A stretch of DNA of 64,000 nucleotides from Geminicoccus roseus DSM 18922 (GTDB lineage: Bacteria; Pseudomonadota; Alphaproteobacteria; Geminicoccales; Geminicoccaceae). A program made the position numbers and the translations under genes. Below are positions 47,058 through 56,358 of the stretch, piece after piece; the stretch's first letter is position 1, and every line of letters begins with the position of its first letter. The notes beneath the pieces are model-generated. The model made no database searches. It was given only the letters and a program-made list of their open reading frames with translations, and was not told the DNA's origin. The stretch spans positions 4,588,373 to 4,652,372 of the forward strand of contig NZ_KE386572.1 in the NCBI RefSeq assembly GCF_000427665.1. The letters are read 5' to 3'.

Positions 47058-48073
47058 CCGGTCCGGCGCGTCCCGCCGTCCTTGTCCAGGGACACGACCT
47101 TCTGGTCCGCCGGCTCGTGCGGATGGTCGTGATGGTGATGGCCATGGCCGTGGCCATGATGGTGATGATGATGGCCGTGATGGTGGTGGTGATCGGCGTC
47201 GGTGCCGATCCCCTCGACATGGTGATGGTGGCTTTCCTGCGGCGCGCCCTGGTCCGCCTCAAAGCCCAGGATCTGGGTGCGGTACTTGCAGAGCTGGCAG
47301 TTCATCTGGGTGTCGCCCTGGCCGACCCCCTCGATCCGGTCGACGAAGGTCTCGACCACCAGCGGGTGGTCGTTCAGGTACCCGGCCTCGATCACCTCGA
47401 CCTCGGGATGCAGGGCGGCCACGGCCCGGGCCTGCTCGTAGATCCGCTGCACCAGCACGCCGGTGAACAGGAAATAGGGGAACACCACGATCCGCTTGTA
47501 GCCCAGCCGGATCGCCCGGCGCAGGGCCTCGTCGGTGCGCGGGTGGGCCACGCCGGAATAGCCGGTCTCGGCATGGCCGAAGCCCATGCCCTCCCAGAGC
47601 ATCCGCGTGACCTTGGCGACGTTGCCGTTGGCGTCGCTGTCCGAGGTGCCGCGGCCGACCACCAGCAGCAGGGTCTCGGCCCGGACGATCTCGTCGGACG
47701 CCATGGCCAGCGCCGCCTCGATCCGGTCGGCGGCGGCGCGCAGGAGCTTGCCGTCGATGGCGAGGTCGCGGGCCATGGTCACGGTGACGTCCGGGTTCTC
47801 CGCCGCCCAGGTGTTGAGCACCGAGGGGACGTCGTTCTTCACGTGGCCGGCGGCGAACAGCATGGCGGGCATCGCCCGGATCTCGGTGACGCCCTTCTCC
47901 TTCAGCCGGTCCAGCCCGTCGCGGATCACCGGGCGGGCGAACTCCAGGTAGCCGGCCTCGACCGGCCGGTCGGCATAGTGCCGCTTGAGGTGGGCCACCA
48001 GGGCGGCGAACTCGTGGGTGGCCTCCACGTCGCGCGACCCGTGACCGCAGACCATCACGCCGATCCTGCTCAT
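47054..48073 (-). CDS. cbiX: Sirohydrochlorin cobaltochelatase, long CbiX type
   Basis: 339-residue chelatase inserting cobalt at the start of corrin synthesis. Two CbiX repeats: MVCGHGSRDVEATHEFAALV with GYLEFARPVIRDGL, and LLVVGRGTSDSDANGNVAKV with FPYFLFTGVLVQRIYEQA. After the catalytic part come MNCQLCKYR (MxCxxC, the [4Fe-4S]/redox motif of long CbiX) and a tail with 35 or more His residues, interspersed with Gly and Asp, suited to binding cobalt. The ATG at 48073 has GGCGAGGA upstream; MGEDGMS at 48088 is an alternative. First gene of the operon to cobM. Confidence 0.94.
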   Translation of the reverse strand: MSRIGVMVCGHGSRDVEATHEFAALVAHLKRHYADRPVEAGYLEFARPVIRDGLDRLKEKGVTEIRAMPAMLFAAGHVKNDVPSVLNTWAAENPDVTVTMARDLAIDGKLLRAAADRIEAALAMASDEIVRAETLLLVVGRGTSDSDANGNVAKVTRMLWEGMGFGHAETGYSGVAHPRTDEALRRAIRLGYKRIVVFPYFLFTGVLVQRIYEQARAVAALHPEVEVIEAGYLNDHPLVVETFVDRIEGVGQGDTQMNCQLCKYRTQILGFEADQGAPQESHHHHVEGIGTDADHHHHHGHHHHHHGHGHGHHHHDHPHEPADQKVVSLDKDGGTRRTG

Positions 48074-48191
48074 GCCGTCCTCGCCCATGATGATGATGCT
48101 TGCGCTTGCGAACGTCGGCGGTGGATAGCAGCGTCGCCGTCCGGTCGCCACTGGCCTGCAGCGACGGAATCATCGTGGAAGCGGCATCGCC

Positions 48192-49178
48192 TTGCTGGTC
48201 GATCATCCCGAACGCCTGCTCGCCTGGCTGACGCTGGCCCTGCTGCTGGACGCAGTGCTGGGCGACCCGCCCTGGCTGTGGCGGCGCCTGCCGCATCCGG
48301 TGGTGCTGATCGGCCGGGCGATCACCCGGCTGGAGCGACTCCTGCTGGACGAGGCGGCCCCGCCGGCCAGGAAGCGGCGCCTGGGTGCCCTGCTGGTCGC
48401 CCTGATGGTGGCGGGCGCGTTCGGGCTGGGGCTGGCGGTTCACCTGATCGCCGCCGGGATCCCGCATGGCTGGCTGGTCGAGGCGCTGCTGGGCGGGGTG
48501 ATGCTGGCGCAGCGCTCGCTGCACGACCATGTGCTGGCGGTGGCGCGGGGGATGGACCAGGGCATCGAGGCGGCTTGCCGGGCCGTGTCGATGATCGTGG
48601 GCCGCGATCCCGAGCGCCTGGACAGCCCGGCGGTCGGCAGGGCGGCGATCGAATCGGCGGCGGAGAACTTCAGCGACGGGGTGATCGCACCCCTGGTCTG
48701 GGCGCTGCTGCTGGGGCTGCCGGGGCTGCTGGCCTACAAGGCCATCAACACCATGGACAGCATGATCGGCCACAAGAGCCCGCGCTACCTCGAGTTCGGC
48801 CGCGCGGCGGCAAGGCTCGACGACCGGGTGAACCTGCCGGCGTCGCGGCTGTCGGCCGTCCTGGTGATGCTGGGCGCGCTGCTGTTGCCCGGTGCCGCGC
48901 CCGGGGCGGCGTGGCGGACGGTCCGCCGCGACGCCCGGCTGCACCGCTCGCCGAACGCGGGATGGCCGGAGGCGGCGTTCGCCGGCGCGCTGGGCATCCG
49001 GCTGTGCGGCCCGCGCAGCTATGGCGGGGTGCCGTCGGTGGCGCACTGGATCGGCAGCGGCCGGGCGGAGGTGACGGCCGGGGACGTCCGGCGAAGCCTG
49101 GTGCTGCTCTGGCTGGCATGGGCGGTCGCGGCGGGCGCGGTCGGGGCCGGCTGGTGGGTGCTCGCCGCCGGATCATGA
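48192..49178 (+). CDS. cbiB: Adenosylcobinamide-phosphate synthase CbiB/CobD
   Basis: 328-residue membrane enzyme attaching the aminopropanol (phosphate) arm to adenosylcobyric acid. Motifs: LALLLDAVLGDPPWLWRRLP, HPVVLIGRAI, AAENFSDGVIAPLVWALLLG, AYKAINTMDSMIGHKSPRYL and PSVAHWIGSG. It begins with TTG at 48192 (GGAAG just upstream), since no ATG fits the conserved N-terminus. Divergent from cbiX with a 118-bp spacer. Confidence 0.93.
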   Translation: MLVDHPERLLAWLTLALLLDAVLGDPPWLWRRLPHPVVLIGRAITRLERLLLDEAAPPARKRRLGALLVALMVAGAFGLGLAVHLIAAGIPHGWLVEALLGGVMLAQRSLHDHVLAVARGMDQGIEAACRAVSMIVGRDPERLDSPAVGRAAIESAAENFSDGVIAPLVWALLLGLPGLLAYKAINTMDSMIGHKSPRYLEFGRAAARLDDRVNLPASRLSAVLVMLGALLLPGAAPGAAWRTVRRDARLHRSPNAGWPEAAFAGALGIRLCGPRSYGGVPSVAHWIGSGRAEVTAGDVRRSLVLLWLAWAVAAGAVGAGWWVLAAGS

Positions 49179-49334
49179 CCTCCTGGCGCTTGCCCGGCTG
49201 CACCCGGCGCCGGGCCGACGGTCCCGCCTGAGCCGGATTGAAGACCAAATGGCGCCAGAGGCGTGATGGCGCCGCCTTGCGGAGCCAGCTTGCTCGCTGG
49301 ATGAACCGCCGCCCCCCAATGACCTGGAACGGGT

Positions 49335-50744
49335 TCAGCCCGCCACCGGGTGCCGGTGGGCGGCTTCGGCGATCACCGGGGGCAGGCGGCAGCCGGGCGG
49401 GTGGCGCCGGCTCAGCCAGAACCTTTCCAGCTCGATGGCCGGCATCGGCCGGGCATGGTGGAAGCCCTGGATCCGGTCGCAGCCGATCCGCTCCAGCGCC
49501 GCCAGCTGGCCGGCATCCTCCACGCCTTCCGCGACCACCTCGATCCCCAGCCGGTGGGCCAGCGCCACCACCGACCCGGCGATCAGCCGGCCGGGCGTCT
49601 CGCCCGGACAGCCGCCGAGGAAGCAGCGGTCCAGCTTGAGCTCGTCCACGGCAAAGCCGGCCAGGTAGGCCAGGGACGAATGGCCGGCGCCGAAATCGTC
49701 GATCGAGATGCGCACGCCGGCCGATTTCAGCCGCTCGATGGTCCGCGCGGTCGCCTCGACGTCGCGCACCAGCAGGCCCTCGGTGATCTCGAGCGTCAGG
49801 CTGGCCGGGTCCAGCCGGGCCTGCTCCAGCACCAGGCAGACCTCGTCGTAGATCTCGGGGTAGGTGAACTGGATCGGCGACACGTTGACCGAGACGTCTA
49901 CCGTCCCGAGGGGCCCCGCCGCCCAGCGCGCCGCCTGGCGGCAGGCAGCGAGCAGCGCCAGCCGGCCGATCGGCAGGATCAGGCCGTTGTTCTCGGCGAT
50001 CGGGACGAACTCGGCCGGCGAGACCGGCCCGAAGGCCGGATGGTTCCAGCGCAGCAGGGCTTCGGCCCGGGGCCGCCGCTCGCCGCGCAGGGCAAGCTGC
50101 GGCTGGTAGACCAAGTGCAGCTCGCGCTGGGCCACCGCGTGCCGCAGGGCCTGGCCCAGCGCATGGGCGCGCCGGCGCCGCTCGGCGGTGCCCGGGCGGT
50201 AGGGAAGATAGCGCCGGCGGCAGCCGGGATCGTCGTCGTCCAGCGCGATGCGGGCATACGCCAGAAGGTCGGCCGCGCGCGGGACCGGCGTACCGTCCTC
50301 GCCGCCGCCGCAGGCGGCGCCGATCCGCACCCGGCAGACAAGCTCCTGGCCGTCATGGCGGACCGCCCGCTCCAGCCGGGCGGCCAGGGCCTCGGCGCGC
50401 CAGGCCAGCTGGCTGGGCCCCGGTGCGGGGTGGAGCAGGAGCAGGAACTTGTCGCCGCTCAACCGGGCCAGCCGGTCCGGCGCCTGCGCGGCGTCGCGCA
50501 GCTGTTCGGCAGCGGCCGCCAGCACCGCGTCGCCGGCGCCCCGGCCCCAGACCTCGTTGATCGAGCGCAGGTCGCTGAGCTCGACGCAGAGCACTGCCAC
50601 GGCGGCGTCTCCGGCAACGCCCTCCAGCAGCGTGGCCAGCACGCGCTCGGCGTCGTCGCGCCCGGGCAGGCCGGACGGCAGCGGCAGGGGCGTTCGAGAA
50701 GGAGGAGGGAGGGTCGGCACCAGCGCATGTCCGGTCGGCTTCAC
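49335..50744 (-). CDS. GGDEF-EAL protein with degenerate GGDEF
   Basis: 469-residue cytoplasmic-looking protein. Residues ~30-170 form a GGDEF-like domain whose signature is RLSGDKF, so cyclase activity is unlikely. Residues ~190-450 form a full EAL domain: VYQPQLALRGERRPRAEALLRW (EAL Glu), SVNVSPIQF, LEITEG, ISIDDFGAGHSSLAYL, LKLDRCFL, VVAEGVEDAGQ and IQGFHHARPM. All catalytic residues I can recognise are present, so it should hydrolyse c-di-GMP. No sensory or membrane domain precedes it. GTG start at 50744. It sits between cbiB and cobQ, with no obvious link to cobalamin. Confidence 0.88.
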   Translation of the reverse strand: MKPTGHALVPTLPPPSRTPLPLPSGLPGRDDAERVLATLLEGVAGDAAVAVLCVELSDLRSINEVWGRGAGDAVLAAAAEQLRDAAQAPDRLARLSGDKFLLLLHPAPGPSQLAWRAEALAARLERAVRHDGQELVCRVRIGAACGGGEDGTPVPRAADLLAYARIALDDDDPGCRRRYLPYRPGTAERRRRAHALGQALRHAVAQRELHLVYQPQLALRGERRPRAEALLRWNHPAFGPVSPAEFVPIAENNGLILPIGRLALLAACRQAARWAAGPLGTVDVSVNVSPIQFTYPEIYDEVCLVLEQARLDPASLTLEITEGLLVRDVEATARTIERLKSAGVRISIDDFGAGHSSLAYLAGFAVDELKLDRCFLGGCPGETPGRLIAGSVVALAHRLGIEVVAEGVEDAGQLAALERIGCDRIQGFHHARPMPAIELERFWLSRRHPPGCRLPPVIAEAAHRHPVAG

Positions 50745-50770
50745 TGCCTCCCGTTCTACGCCAGGCTTGC

Positions 50771-52255
50771 TTAACGGCCCGTTAACGCTGGCGGCGCTGC
50801 CGCCTGCAGCAACCGGTCCAGGTCCAGGCAGCTCTCCAGATGGGCGGCCAGGACGTCCAGGGCCGCCTCGACCCGGCGGCCCGCGTCCAGGGTCGACCGG
50901 ACCTCGGGGTTAAGGCTGCGCAGGTAGCGGCCGCGCCAGGCGTCATTCGCGAGCAGGCCGTGCAGGTAGCAGCCTGCTACCCGGCCGTCCGCCGACACCG
51001 CACCGTCCGGGCGCCCCTCGATCCGCAGCATCGGCCGCGCCGTGGCAGGTCCTTCGCTGCGGCCCAGATGGATCTCGTAGCCGCGCAGCTCCGTGCCATC
51101 CGTCCAGTCGCTGGCCCGGACCTCGCGCACGGTCTTGTCGCGCTCGAAGGTGGTGGCGAGGTCGAGCAGGCCCAGGCCTGCCACGGTGGCGGGCGGGCCT
51201 TCCAGGCCCAGCGGGTCGGCGATGGTGCGGCCCAGCATCTGGTAGCCGCCGCATAAGCCTAAGACCCGGCCGCCGCGGCGGACATGGGCCAGGATGTCGA
51301 TGTCCCAGCCCTGAACGCGCAGGAAGGCCAGGTCGGCGATGGTGGACTTGGAGCCCGGCAGGAGCACCAGGTCGGCTTCGGCCGGGATCGGGCGGCCCGG
51401 CTCGACGATAAGCAGCCGCACCGCCGGCTCCTGGGCCAGCGGATCCAGGTCGTCCAGGTTGGAAAGGCGCGGCAGGCGGGGCACCGCCACCAGGATCGGG
51501 GCATCGGGACGGGCGCGGGCGATCTCCGAGAGGCCCAGCATGTCCTCCTTCGGCAGGTCGCCGGCGGCCTCGCACCAGGTCACCGTGCCGAAGCTGGCAA
51601 GCCCGGTACGTTCCGCGAGGATCGGCAGGGCGCTCTCGAACAGGCCGGGATCGCCGCGGAACTTGTTGACCAGGTAGCCCCGGACCAGGGCGCGCTCGGC
51701 TGTCTCCAGCAGTTCCCAGGTGCCGACCAGCTGGGCGATCACCCCGCCGCGCTCGATGTCGCCCACCAGCACCACCGGCACGCCGGCCGCCTGGGCGAAG
51801 CCCATGTTGGCGATGTCGCCGGCGCGCAGGTTGACCTCGGCCGGGCTGCCCGCACCCTCGACCAGGACGAGATCGGCCTCGTCCGCCAGGAGCCGGAAGC
51901 TGTCCAGGACCCTGGGCAGCAGCAGGGCTTTCATCCGGTAGTAGTCGCGGGCGGCGGCGGTGGCCTCCACCCGGCCCTGGACCACGACCTGGCTGCCGCT
52001 GTCGGTCTGCGGCTTGAGCAGCACCGGGTTCATGTGCACCGACGGGGCCACGCGGCAGGCCCTGGCCTGCAGCGCCTGGGCCCGGCCGATCTCGCCGCCA
52101 TCCGCGGCCGGGGCCGCGTTGTTGCTCATGTTCTGCGGCTTGAACGGCCGCACCTTGAGGCCGCGCCCGGCAAAGGCGCGGCACAGGCCGGCCACCATCA
52201 GGGACTTGCCCGCGTTGGAGCAGGTCCCCTGGATCATCAGCGCCCTGGCCGGCAT
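50771..52255 (-). CDS. cobQ: Cobyric acid synthase CobQ
   Basis: 494-residue glutamine-dependent amidase (CobQ/CbiP) that amidates the b, d, e and g side chains. N-terminal P-loop domain: [40 protein letters not shown] and [15 protein letters not shown]. Middle: [21 protein letters not shown]-terminal glutaminase with nucleophile Cys in [14 protein letters not shown] and YLHGLLAND near the end. The ATG at 52255 is 8 bp after cobO, so they form one unit (hyi-cobO-cobQ). Confidence 0.95.
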   Translation of the reverse strand: MPARALMIQGTCSNAGKSLMVAGLCRAFAGRGLKVRPFKPQNMSNNAAPAADGGEIGRAQALQARACRVAPSVHMNPVLLKPQTDSGSQVVVQGRVEATAAARDYYRMKALLLPRVLDSFRLLADEADLVLVEGAGSPAEVNLRAGDIANMGFAQAAGVPVVLVGDIERGGVIAQLVGTWELLETAERALVRGYLVNKFRGDPGLFESALPILAERTGLASFGTVTWCEAAGDLPKEDMLGLSEIARARPDAPILVAVPRLPRLSNLDDLDPLAQEPAVRLLIVEPGRPIPAEADLVLLPGSKSTIADLAFLRVQGWDIDILAHVRRGGRVLGLCGGYQMLGRTIADPLGLEGPPATVAGLGLLDLATTFERDKTVREVRASDWTDGTELRGYEIHLGRSEGPATARPMLRIEGRPDGAVSADGRVAGCYLHGLLANDAWRGRYLRSLNPEVRSTLDAGRRVEAALDVLAAHLESCLDLDRLLQAAAPPALTGR

Positions 52256-52263
52256 GGGCGGGC

Positions 52264-52872
52264 TCAGAACTCGATGCCAGCCTGCGCCTTGATGCCGGCC
52301 CGAAACGGGTGCTTGACCAGCTGCATCTCGGTGACCAGGTCGGCCGCCTCGATCAGTTCCGGCTTGGCGTTGCGGCCGGTGATCACGACGTGCAGGTCCG
52401 GACGCTTGTTCCGGAGCGTCTCCAGCACCTCGTCCATCGGCAGGTAGTCGTAGCGGAGTGCTATGTTCAGTTCGTCCATGACGACCATCCGCACCTCCGG
52501 ATCGGCCATCATCTCCTTGGCGGCGTCGAACGCGGCCCGGGCCAGCGCGATGTCCTTCTGGCGGTCCTGGGTCTCCCAGGTGAAGCCCTCGCCATGGGCC
52601 ACGAAGCGCAGCTGGTCGGCGAACTTCTCGAAGATCACCCGCTCGCCGATCTCGCGGGCACCTTTGACGAACTGGACGATCCCGACCTTGTAGCCGTGGC
52701 CCAGGCAGCGCAGCACCATGCCCCAGGCCGCCGTCGACTTGCCCTTGCCGGTGCCGGTGTGGACGACCACCAGGCCCTTCTCCTCGGTCTTGGAGGCGTA
52801 GAGGGCGTCCTTCGCGGTCTTGATCTTGGCCTTCTTGGCGGCGTGGTCCTGGTCGATGGTCGCCTCGCTCAT
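52264..52872 (-). CDS. cobO: Cob(I)yrinic acid a,c-diamide adenosyltransferase
   Basis: 202-residue CobA/CobO/BtuR-type adenosyltransferase adding the 5'-deoxyadenosyl ligand. P-loop [70 protein letters not shown] and [22 protein letters not shown] at the end. ATG 52872 ([10 protein letters not shown]). The start overlaps the hyi stop by 4 bp, and cobQ follows after 8 bp. Confidence 0.95.
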   Translation of the reverse strand: MSEATIDQDHAAKKAKIKTAKDALYASKTEEKGLVVVHTGTGKGKSTAAWGMVLRCLGHGYKVGIVQFVKGAREIGERVIFEKFADQLRFVAHGEGFTWETQDRQKDIALARAAFDAAKEMMADPEVRMVVMDELNIALRYDYLPMDEVLETLRNKRPDLHVVITGRNAKPELIEAADLVTEMQLVKHPFRAGIKAQAGIEF

Positions 52873-53663
52873 GCGCCGGTTCCCTTGATGCCGTAGGGGG
52901 CCGCCCAGCCGAGGCCGTCCTCGGTGCGCCCGCGAGGACGGTACTCGCATCCGACCCAGCCGGCATAGCCGACCCGGTCGAGGGCCGCGAACAGATGCGG
53001 GAAGTTCAGCTCGCCATCATATGGCTCGTGGCGGTCGGGGACGCTGGCGACCTGGACGTGGCCGACCTGGGCGACCTGGCCCTCCAGGCGGCGGGTCAGG
53101 TCGCCCTCCATGATCTGGCAGTGGTAGAAGTCCATCTGCACCTTGGCGTTGATGGCGCCCGAGCGCTCGATGATCCGGCGCGCCTGGCCCTGGTAGGAGA
53201 GGAAGTAGCCCGGCATGTCGCGCTGGTTGATCGGCTCGATCACCACCGTGATCCGCTGGCCGGCGCAGGCCTTGGCGACCGCGGCGAGGTTGGCGGCAAA
53301 CGTCGCCTCCAGCTTCTCGTCCGGGACGTCCGCCGGCTTGATCCCGGCCATCAGATGCACGGTCTTGCAGTCCAGCGCCTCGGCGTAGAGCAGCGCCTTC
53401 TCCACGCCGGCCATCAGCTCCTTCTCGCGCCCGGGCAAACAGGCCGTGCCGCGCTCGCCCTCCGCCCAGTTGCCGGGCGGCATGTTGAACAGCGCCTGGG
53501 TCAATCCTGCGCCCTTGAGGGCCGACGCGACCTCGTCGACCGGGAACTCGTAGGGGAACAGGAACTCCACGCCCTTGAAGCCGCAGGCGGCAGCGGCGGC
53601 GAAACGGTCCAGGAAGGCATGCTCGTTGAACATCATGCTCAAATTGGCGGCAAAACGCGGCAT
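52869..53663 (-). CDS. hyi: Hydroxypyruvate isomerase
   Basis: 264-residue TIM-barrel isomerase (AP endonuclease family 2 fold) interconverting hydroxypyruvate and tartronate semialdehyde. Conserved: [63 protein letters not shown] (metal-binding Glu), [14 protein letters not shown] and [21 protein letters not shown] 53663 has GGGAGG ahead. It is translationally coupled to cobO by a 4-bp overlap although metabolically unrelated; no glyoxylate carboligase or tartronate semialdehyde reductase adjoins it. Confidence 0.9.
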   Translation of the reverse strand: MPRFAANLSMMFNEHAFLDRFAAAAACGFKGVEFLFPYEFPVDEVASALKGAGLTQALFNMPPGNWAEGERGTACLPGREKELMAGVEKALLYAEALDCKTVHLMAGIKPADVPDEKLEATFAANLAAVAKACAGQRITVVIEPINQRDMPGYFLSYQGQARRIIERSGAINAKVQMDFYHCQIMEGDLTRRLEGQVAQVGHVQVASVPDRHEPYDGELNFPHLFAALDRVGYAGWVGCEYRPRGRTEDGLGWAAPYGIKGTGA

Positions 53664-53739
53664 CTGATGTGCCTCCCGGACGCTGTTCATCTTCGGCGTG
53701 AGCTAGCCTTAGGCGCTGGTCGCGCCAAGATAAACGGTC

Positions 53740-54534
53740 ATGAGACGACGCGCCTTCCTGGCAGCACTGGCCGCCGGCCCGGCGGCGGCGAGCGACGCGC
53801 TGGAAACGGTGCAGGAGCTCCACCGCGACCAGCTGGCCGGGCTCGGCGACTGGTCGGAGCGGCCGGGGCTGGGTGTGGCCTGGCGGCCAAGCGACGTGCC
53901 GCCGGGCTGGCGGCCGTTCTCGGTTGGCCGCTGGATCTGGACGATCGAGGGCGGCTGGTACTGGCAGGGCGACCTGTTGTTTTCCCGGATCGCCGAGCAT
54001 CGCGGCCGCTGGCGGCGCCTGGAGGGTGCCTGGTGGTGGCTGCCGGGCAGCCGGTTCGAGCCGGCGCCGGTGGCCTGGGGGCAGGCGGAAGAGGAGCGGA
54101 TCGCCTGGGCGCCGCTGCCGACCGGCGGGCGGAGCGTGGAAGGCTGGTCGGTGCTGCCGGTGGCGGCCCTGGCCGACCCGGCCCCCCCGATCCGGCCGGC
54201 CCCGGCCGACCTTTCCATCTCGCGCACGGCGCCGCCGGACCCGCGATGGGTGGAGGCCGCCAGCGGCCGGCCGGTGGTCTCGGCGAGTCTCGCTGATCTG
54301 GCCGATCCGGCCGACGTGCGGGCCTGGTTCGCCACCGACACCCGCTCGCTGCGCGGCATCGCCGACCCGGCCCCGCTGCTGTCCGGCCCGGCCCCGGCCA
54401 TGCCTTCGACCAGCGGGCCGGTCGGCGCCGACGACGCGGCCGAGGCGTTCGCGCGCCAGCACCGCCAGGACCTGCGCCAGAGCGAGCGTCTGCGCGAACG
54501 GGACCGTCAGCGCGAGCGCGACCTGGTGCGCTAG
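53740..54534 (+). CDS. Trp-rich exported protein, DUF6600-like
   Basis: 264 residues with a short signal sequence (MRRRAFLAALAAGPAAAS). Residues ~55-130 are Trp-rich with the pattern GRWIWTIEGGWYWQGD, RGRWRRLEGAWWWLPGSRFE, APVAWG and IAWAPLP, recalling DUF6600-type domains (GRW-WT-GW-W ... WAPLP). The middle is Pro/Ala-rich and the C-terminus is a charged, Arg/Gln-rich coiled coil (FARQHRQDLRQSERLRERDR). Function unknown; likely periplasmic. It is divergent from hyi by 76 bp and convergent with the PfkB gene 4 bp away. Confidence 0.6.
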   Translation: MRRRAFLAALAAGPAAASDALETVQELHRDQLAGLGDWSERPGLGVAWRPSDVPPGWRPFSVGRWIWTIEGGWYWQGDLLFSRIAEHRGRWRRLEGAWWWLPGSRFEPAPVAWGQAEEERIAWAPLPTGGRSVEGWSVLPVAALADPAPPIRPAPADLSISRTAPPDPRWVEAASGRPVVSASLADLADPADVRAWFATDTRSLRGIADPAPLLSGPAPAMPSTSGPVGADDAAEAFARQHRQDLRQSERLRERDRQRERDLVR

Positions 54535-54538
54535 GCGG

Positions 54539-55435
54539 TCAGGGCTGCTCGCGCAAAAACGCCTCGACCTCGGCCAGGGTGGGGGCGCCCGGCCCGCCGC
54601 CCTTGCGGGTGCATTTCACCGCGGCGGCGGCAGCGCCCAGCCGCAGCGCCGGCTCGATGGCGCTGCCCCGGGCCAGGGCGTAGGCGAAGCCGCCATGGAA
54701 GACGTCGCCGGCACCCAGCGTGTCGACCACCTCGACCCGGAACGCCGGCATCCGCCGCAGGACGCCGTCCTCCAGCCAGGCCATGCCGTTCTCGCCGAGC
54801 GTCACCCCGACCCAGCCGCCATGGCGCTCGGAAACCGCGCGCAGGCCGGCCTCGGGATCGTCCAGCCCGGTCAGGCTGCGCAGGCCCTGGCGGCTGAACG
54901 CGACGTGGCTGGCCAGATCCAGGATCTCGCGGCTGCCGGTCTTCGGGTTGACGTCGAAGTCGACCACGCCCGGGATGCCGCGCTCCTTGGCGGCGCGCAA
55001 AGCCGGGATCGCCGCCACCGGGTAGATCGTGTCGGCCAGCACCGCACTGAAACGTTCCATGTCGGGGATGCGGCTCGGTGGCGCCTCGTGCAGGCGCGGG
55101 TCGGTGTAGTTGACGATCTGGCGCTCGCCGCCCGGATCGACCGCCACCGCCGAGAAGGACGAGATCCCGCCCGGCAGGACGTCGACGCTCTCCACGTCCA
55201 GGCCCGCGGCGCGGAACCCGTCCAGGATCGTGCCGCCGACCCGGTCGTCGCCCACCCGTGAGAGCAGCGCCGCCTGGCCGCCCAGCCGGATCGCCGCCAG
55301 CCCGCCGATGGCGGCGGGCCCGCCGATCGCCTCGCTCAGGCCGTGGCCCAGCATCTTCTCGCCGCCGCTCGGCAGCTCGTCGACCTGGAAGATCACGTCG
55401 AGCACCAGCACGCCGACGCACAGGATCGCGGTCAT
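54539..55435 (-). CDS. PfkB-family carbohydrate kinase
   Basis: 298-residue ribokinase-fold sugar kinase. N-terminus ILCVGVLVLDVIFQVDELPS, then GGPAAIGGLAAIRLGGQAAL; the C-terminal PfkB signature is VVDTLGAGDVFHGGFAYAL with catalytic Asp. The anion hole GAGD is intact. The sugar substrate is not predictable; ketohexokinase- or sulfofructose-kinase-like members look similar. ATG 55435. Located 10 bp after the HAD phosphatase gene on the same strand, so probably co-transcribed with it. Confidence 0.87.
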   Translation of the reverse strand: MTAILCVGVLVLDVIFQVDELPSGGEKMLGHGLSEAIGGPAAIGGLAAIRLGGQAALLSRVGDDRVGGTILDGFRAAGLDVESVDVLPGGISSFSAVAVDPGGERQIVNYTDPRLHEAPPSRIPDMERFSAVLADTIYPVAAIPALRAAKERGIPGVVDFDVNPKTGSREILDLASHVAFSRQGLRSLTGLDDPEAGLRAVSERHGGWVGVTLGENGMAWLEDGVLRRMPAFRVEVVDTLGAGDVFHGGFAYALARGSAIEPALRLGAAAAAVKCTRKGGGPGAPTLAEVEAFLREQP

Positions 55436-55445
55436 CAGGAAAGCC

Positions 55446-56321
55446 TCACCAGGTGGTTCGATGGATCGCGTAGAGCGGGCTGGTCTCGTAGCGCTCGGCC
55501 AGTTCGCGCACGCGCACCGCCAGCCGGTCGGCCGGCAGATCCTCGGGGAAATGGTCGGCATGGATGCCCTGCATCACGAAGCAGGAATCCATGCCCATGC
55601 CGACCGCGCCGGCGATGTCATGCTCCAGGCTGTCGCCGACGCACAGGATCCGGGCAGGGTCGACCCCGGCCAGCACCTCCAGGCAGGCCTCGTAGATCGG
55701 CCGGTTCGGCTTGCCGAAATAATAGACCCGGCCGCCCAGCTCCTCGTAATGCGCGGCGATCGTGCCGGGCGCGATCAAGAGGCCGTCGGCGCTCACCGCG
55801 ATCCGGTCCGGGTTGGAGCAGATCATCGGCAGGCCCAACTCCTGGGCGGAAGCGAGCAGCGGCGCGTAGTCGTCCAGGGTCTTGGGCGGGCTGTCGACGC
55901 CGGCGAGATACACGAAGTCGGCCTGGGCCGGATCGCTGGTGAGGGTGAGCCCCAGATCCTCGACGACCTCGAAATCGTTGTCGCGGGTGATCAGCACCGC
56001 CCGGTGGCCGAGATCGTGCAGGCGCGGGTCCTTGCGGCCGCGCAGGCCCAGCCAGGCCGCCTCGCCGGAGGTGATCAGCCCGTCATAGCTGTCCGGGGGG
56101 AACCCCATCTCGTCCAGCCGCTCGCGGTTCATCCGCGCCCGCCGGCCGCTGTTGGTCAGAAGGCAGATCTTCTTGCCGCCCTCGCGCATGGTCCGCAGGG
56201 CGTCGACGACGCCCGGATAGGGAGCCTTGCCGTTGTGCAGCACGCCCCACTGGTCCAGAATGAAGGCATCGTATTGCTCGGCGATGCTGCCGAGCCCCTC
56301 CAGGATTCGGGGCTCGCTCAT
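55446..56321 (-). CDS. HAD-superfamily hydrolase, TIGR01459 type
   Basis: 291-residue HAD subfamily IIA phosphatase (NagD-like). Motif I is DAFILDQWGVLHNGKAPYPG (here DQWG where NagD has DxDG/DMDG); motif II ICLLTNSGRRARMNRERLDE; cap region FVYLAGVDSPPKTLDDYAPL; motif III YFGKPNRPIYEACLEVLAG and motif IV ILCVGDSLEHDIAGAVGMGM. Phosphatase for a small sugar or nucleotide phosphate is plausible. It is upstream of the PfkB kinase and divergent from an SDR gene. Confidence 0.88.
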   Translation of the reverse strand: MSEPRILEGLGSIAEQYDAFILDQWGVLHNGKAPYPGVVDALRTMREGGKKICLLTNSGRRARMNRERLDEMGFPPDSYDGLITSGEAAWLGLRGRKDPRLHDLGHRAVLITRDNDFEVVEDLGLTLTSDPAQADFVYLAGVDSPPKTLDDYAPLLASAQELGLPMICSNPDRIAVSADGLLIAPGTIAAHYEELGGRVYYFGKPNRPIYEACLEVLAGVDPARILCVGDSLEHDIAGAVGMGMDSCFVMQGIHADHFPEDLPADRLAVRVRELAERYETSPLYAIHRTTW

Positions 56322-56358
56322 GGGTCTGGGCTCCAGGAAAAGCAGTAAGGGACGACAG

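Noticed and set aside
48135-48165. GCCACTG heptamer as cobalamin riboswitch
   Set aside because: A single B12-box-like heptamer, with no room for the ~200-nt aptamer between the divergent coding regions.
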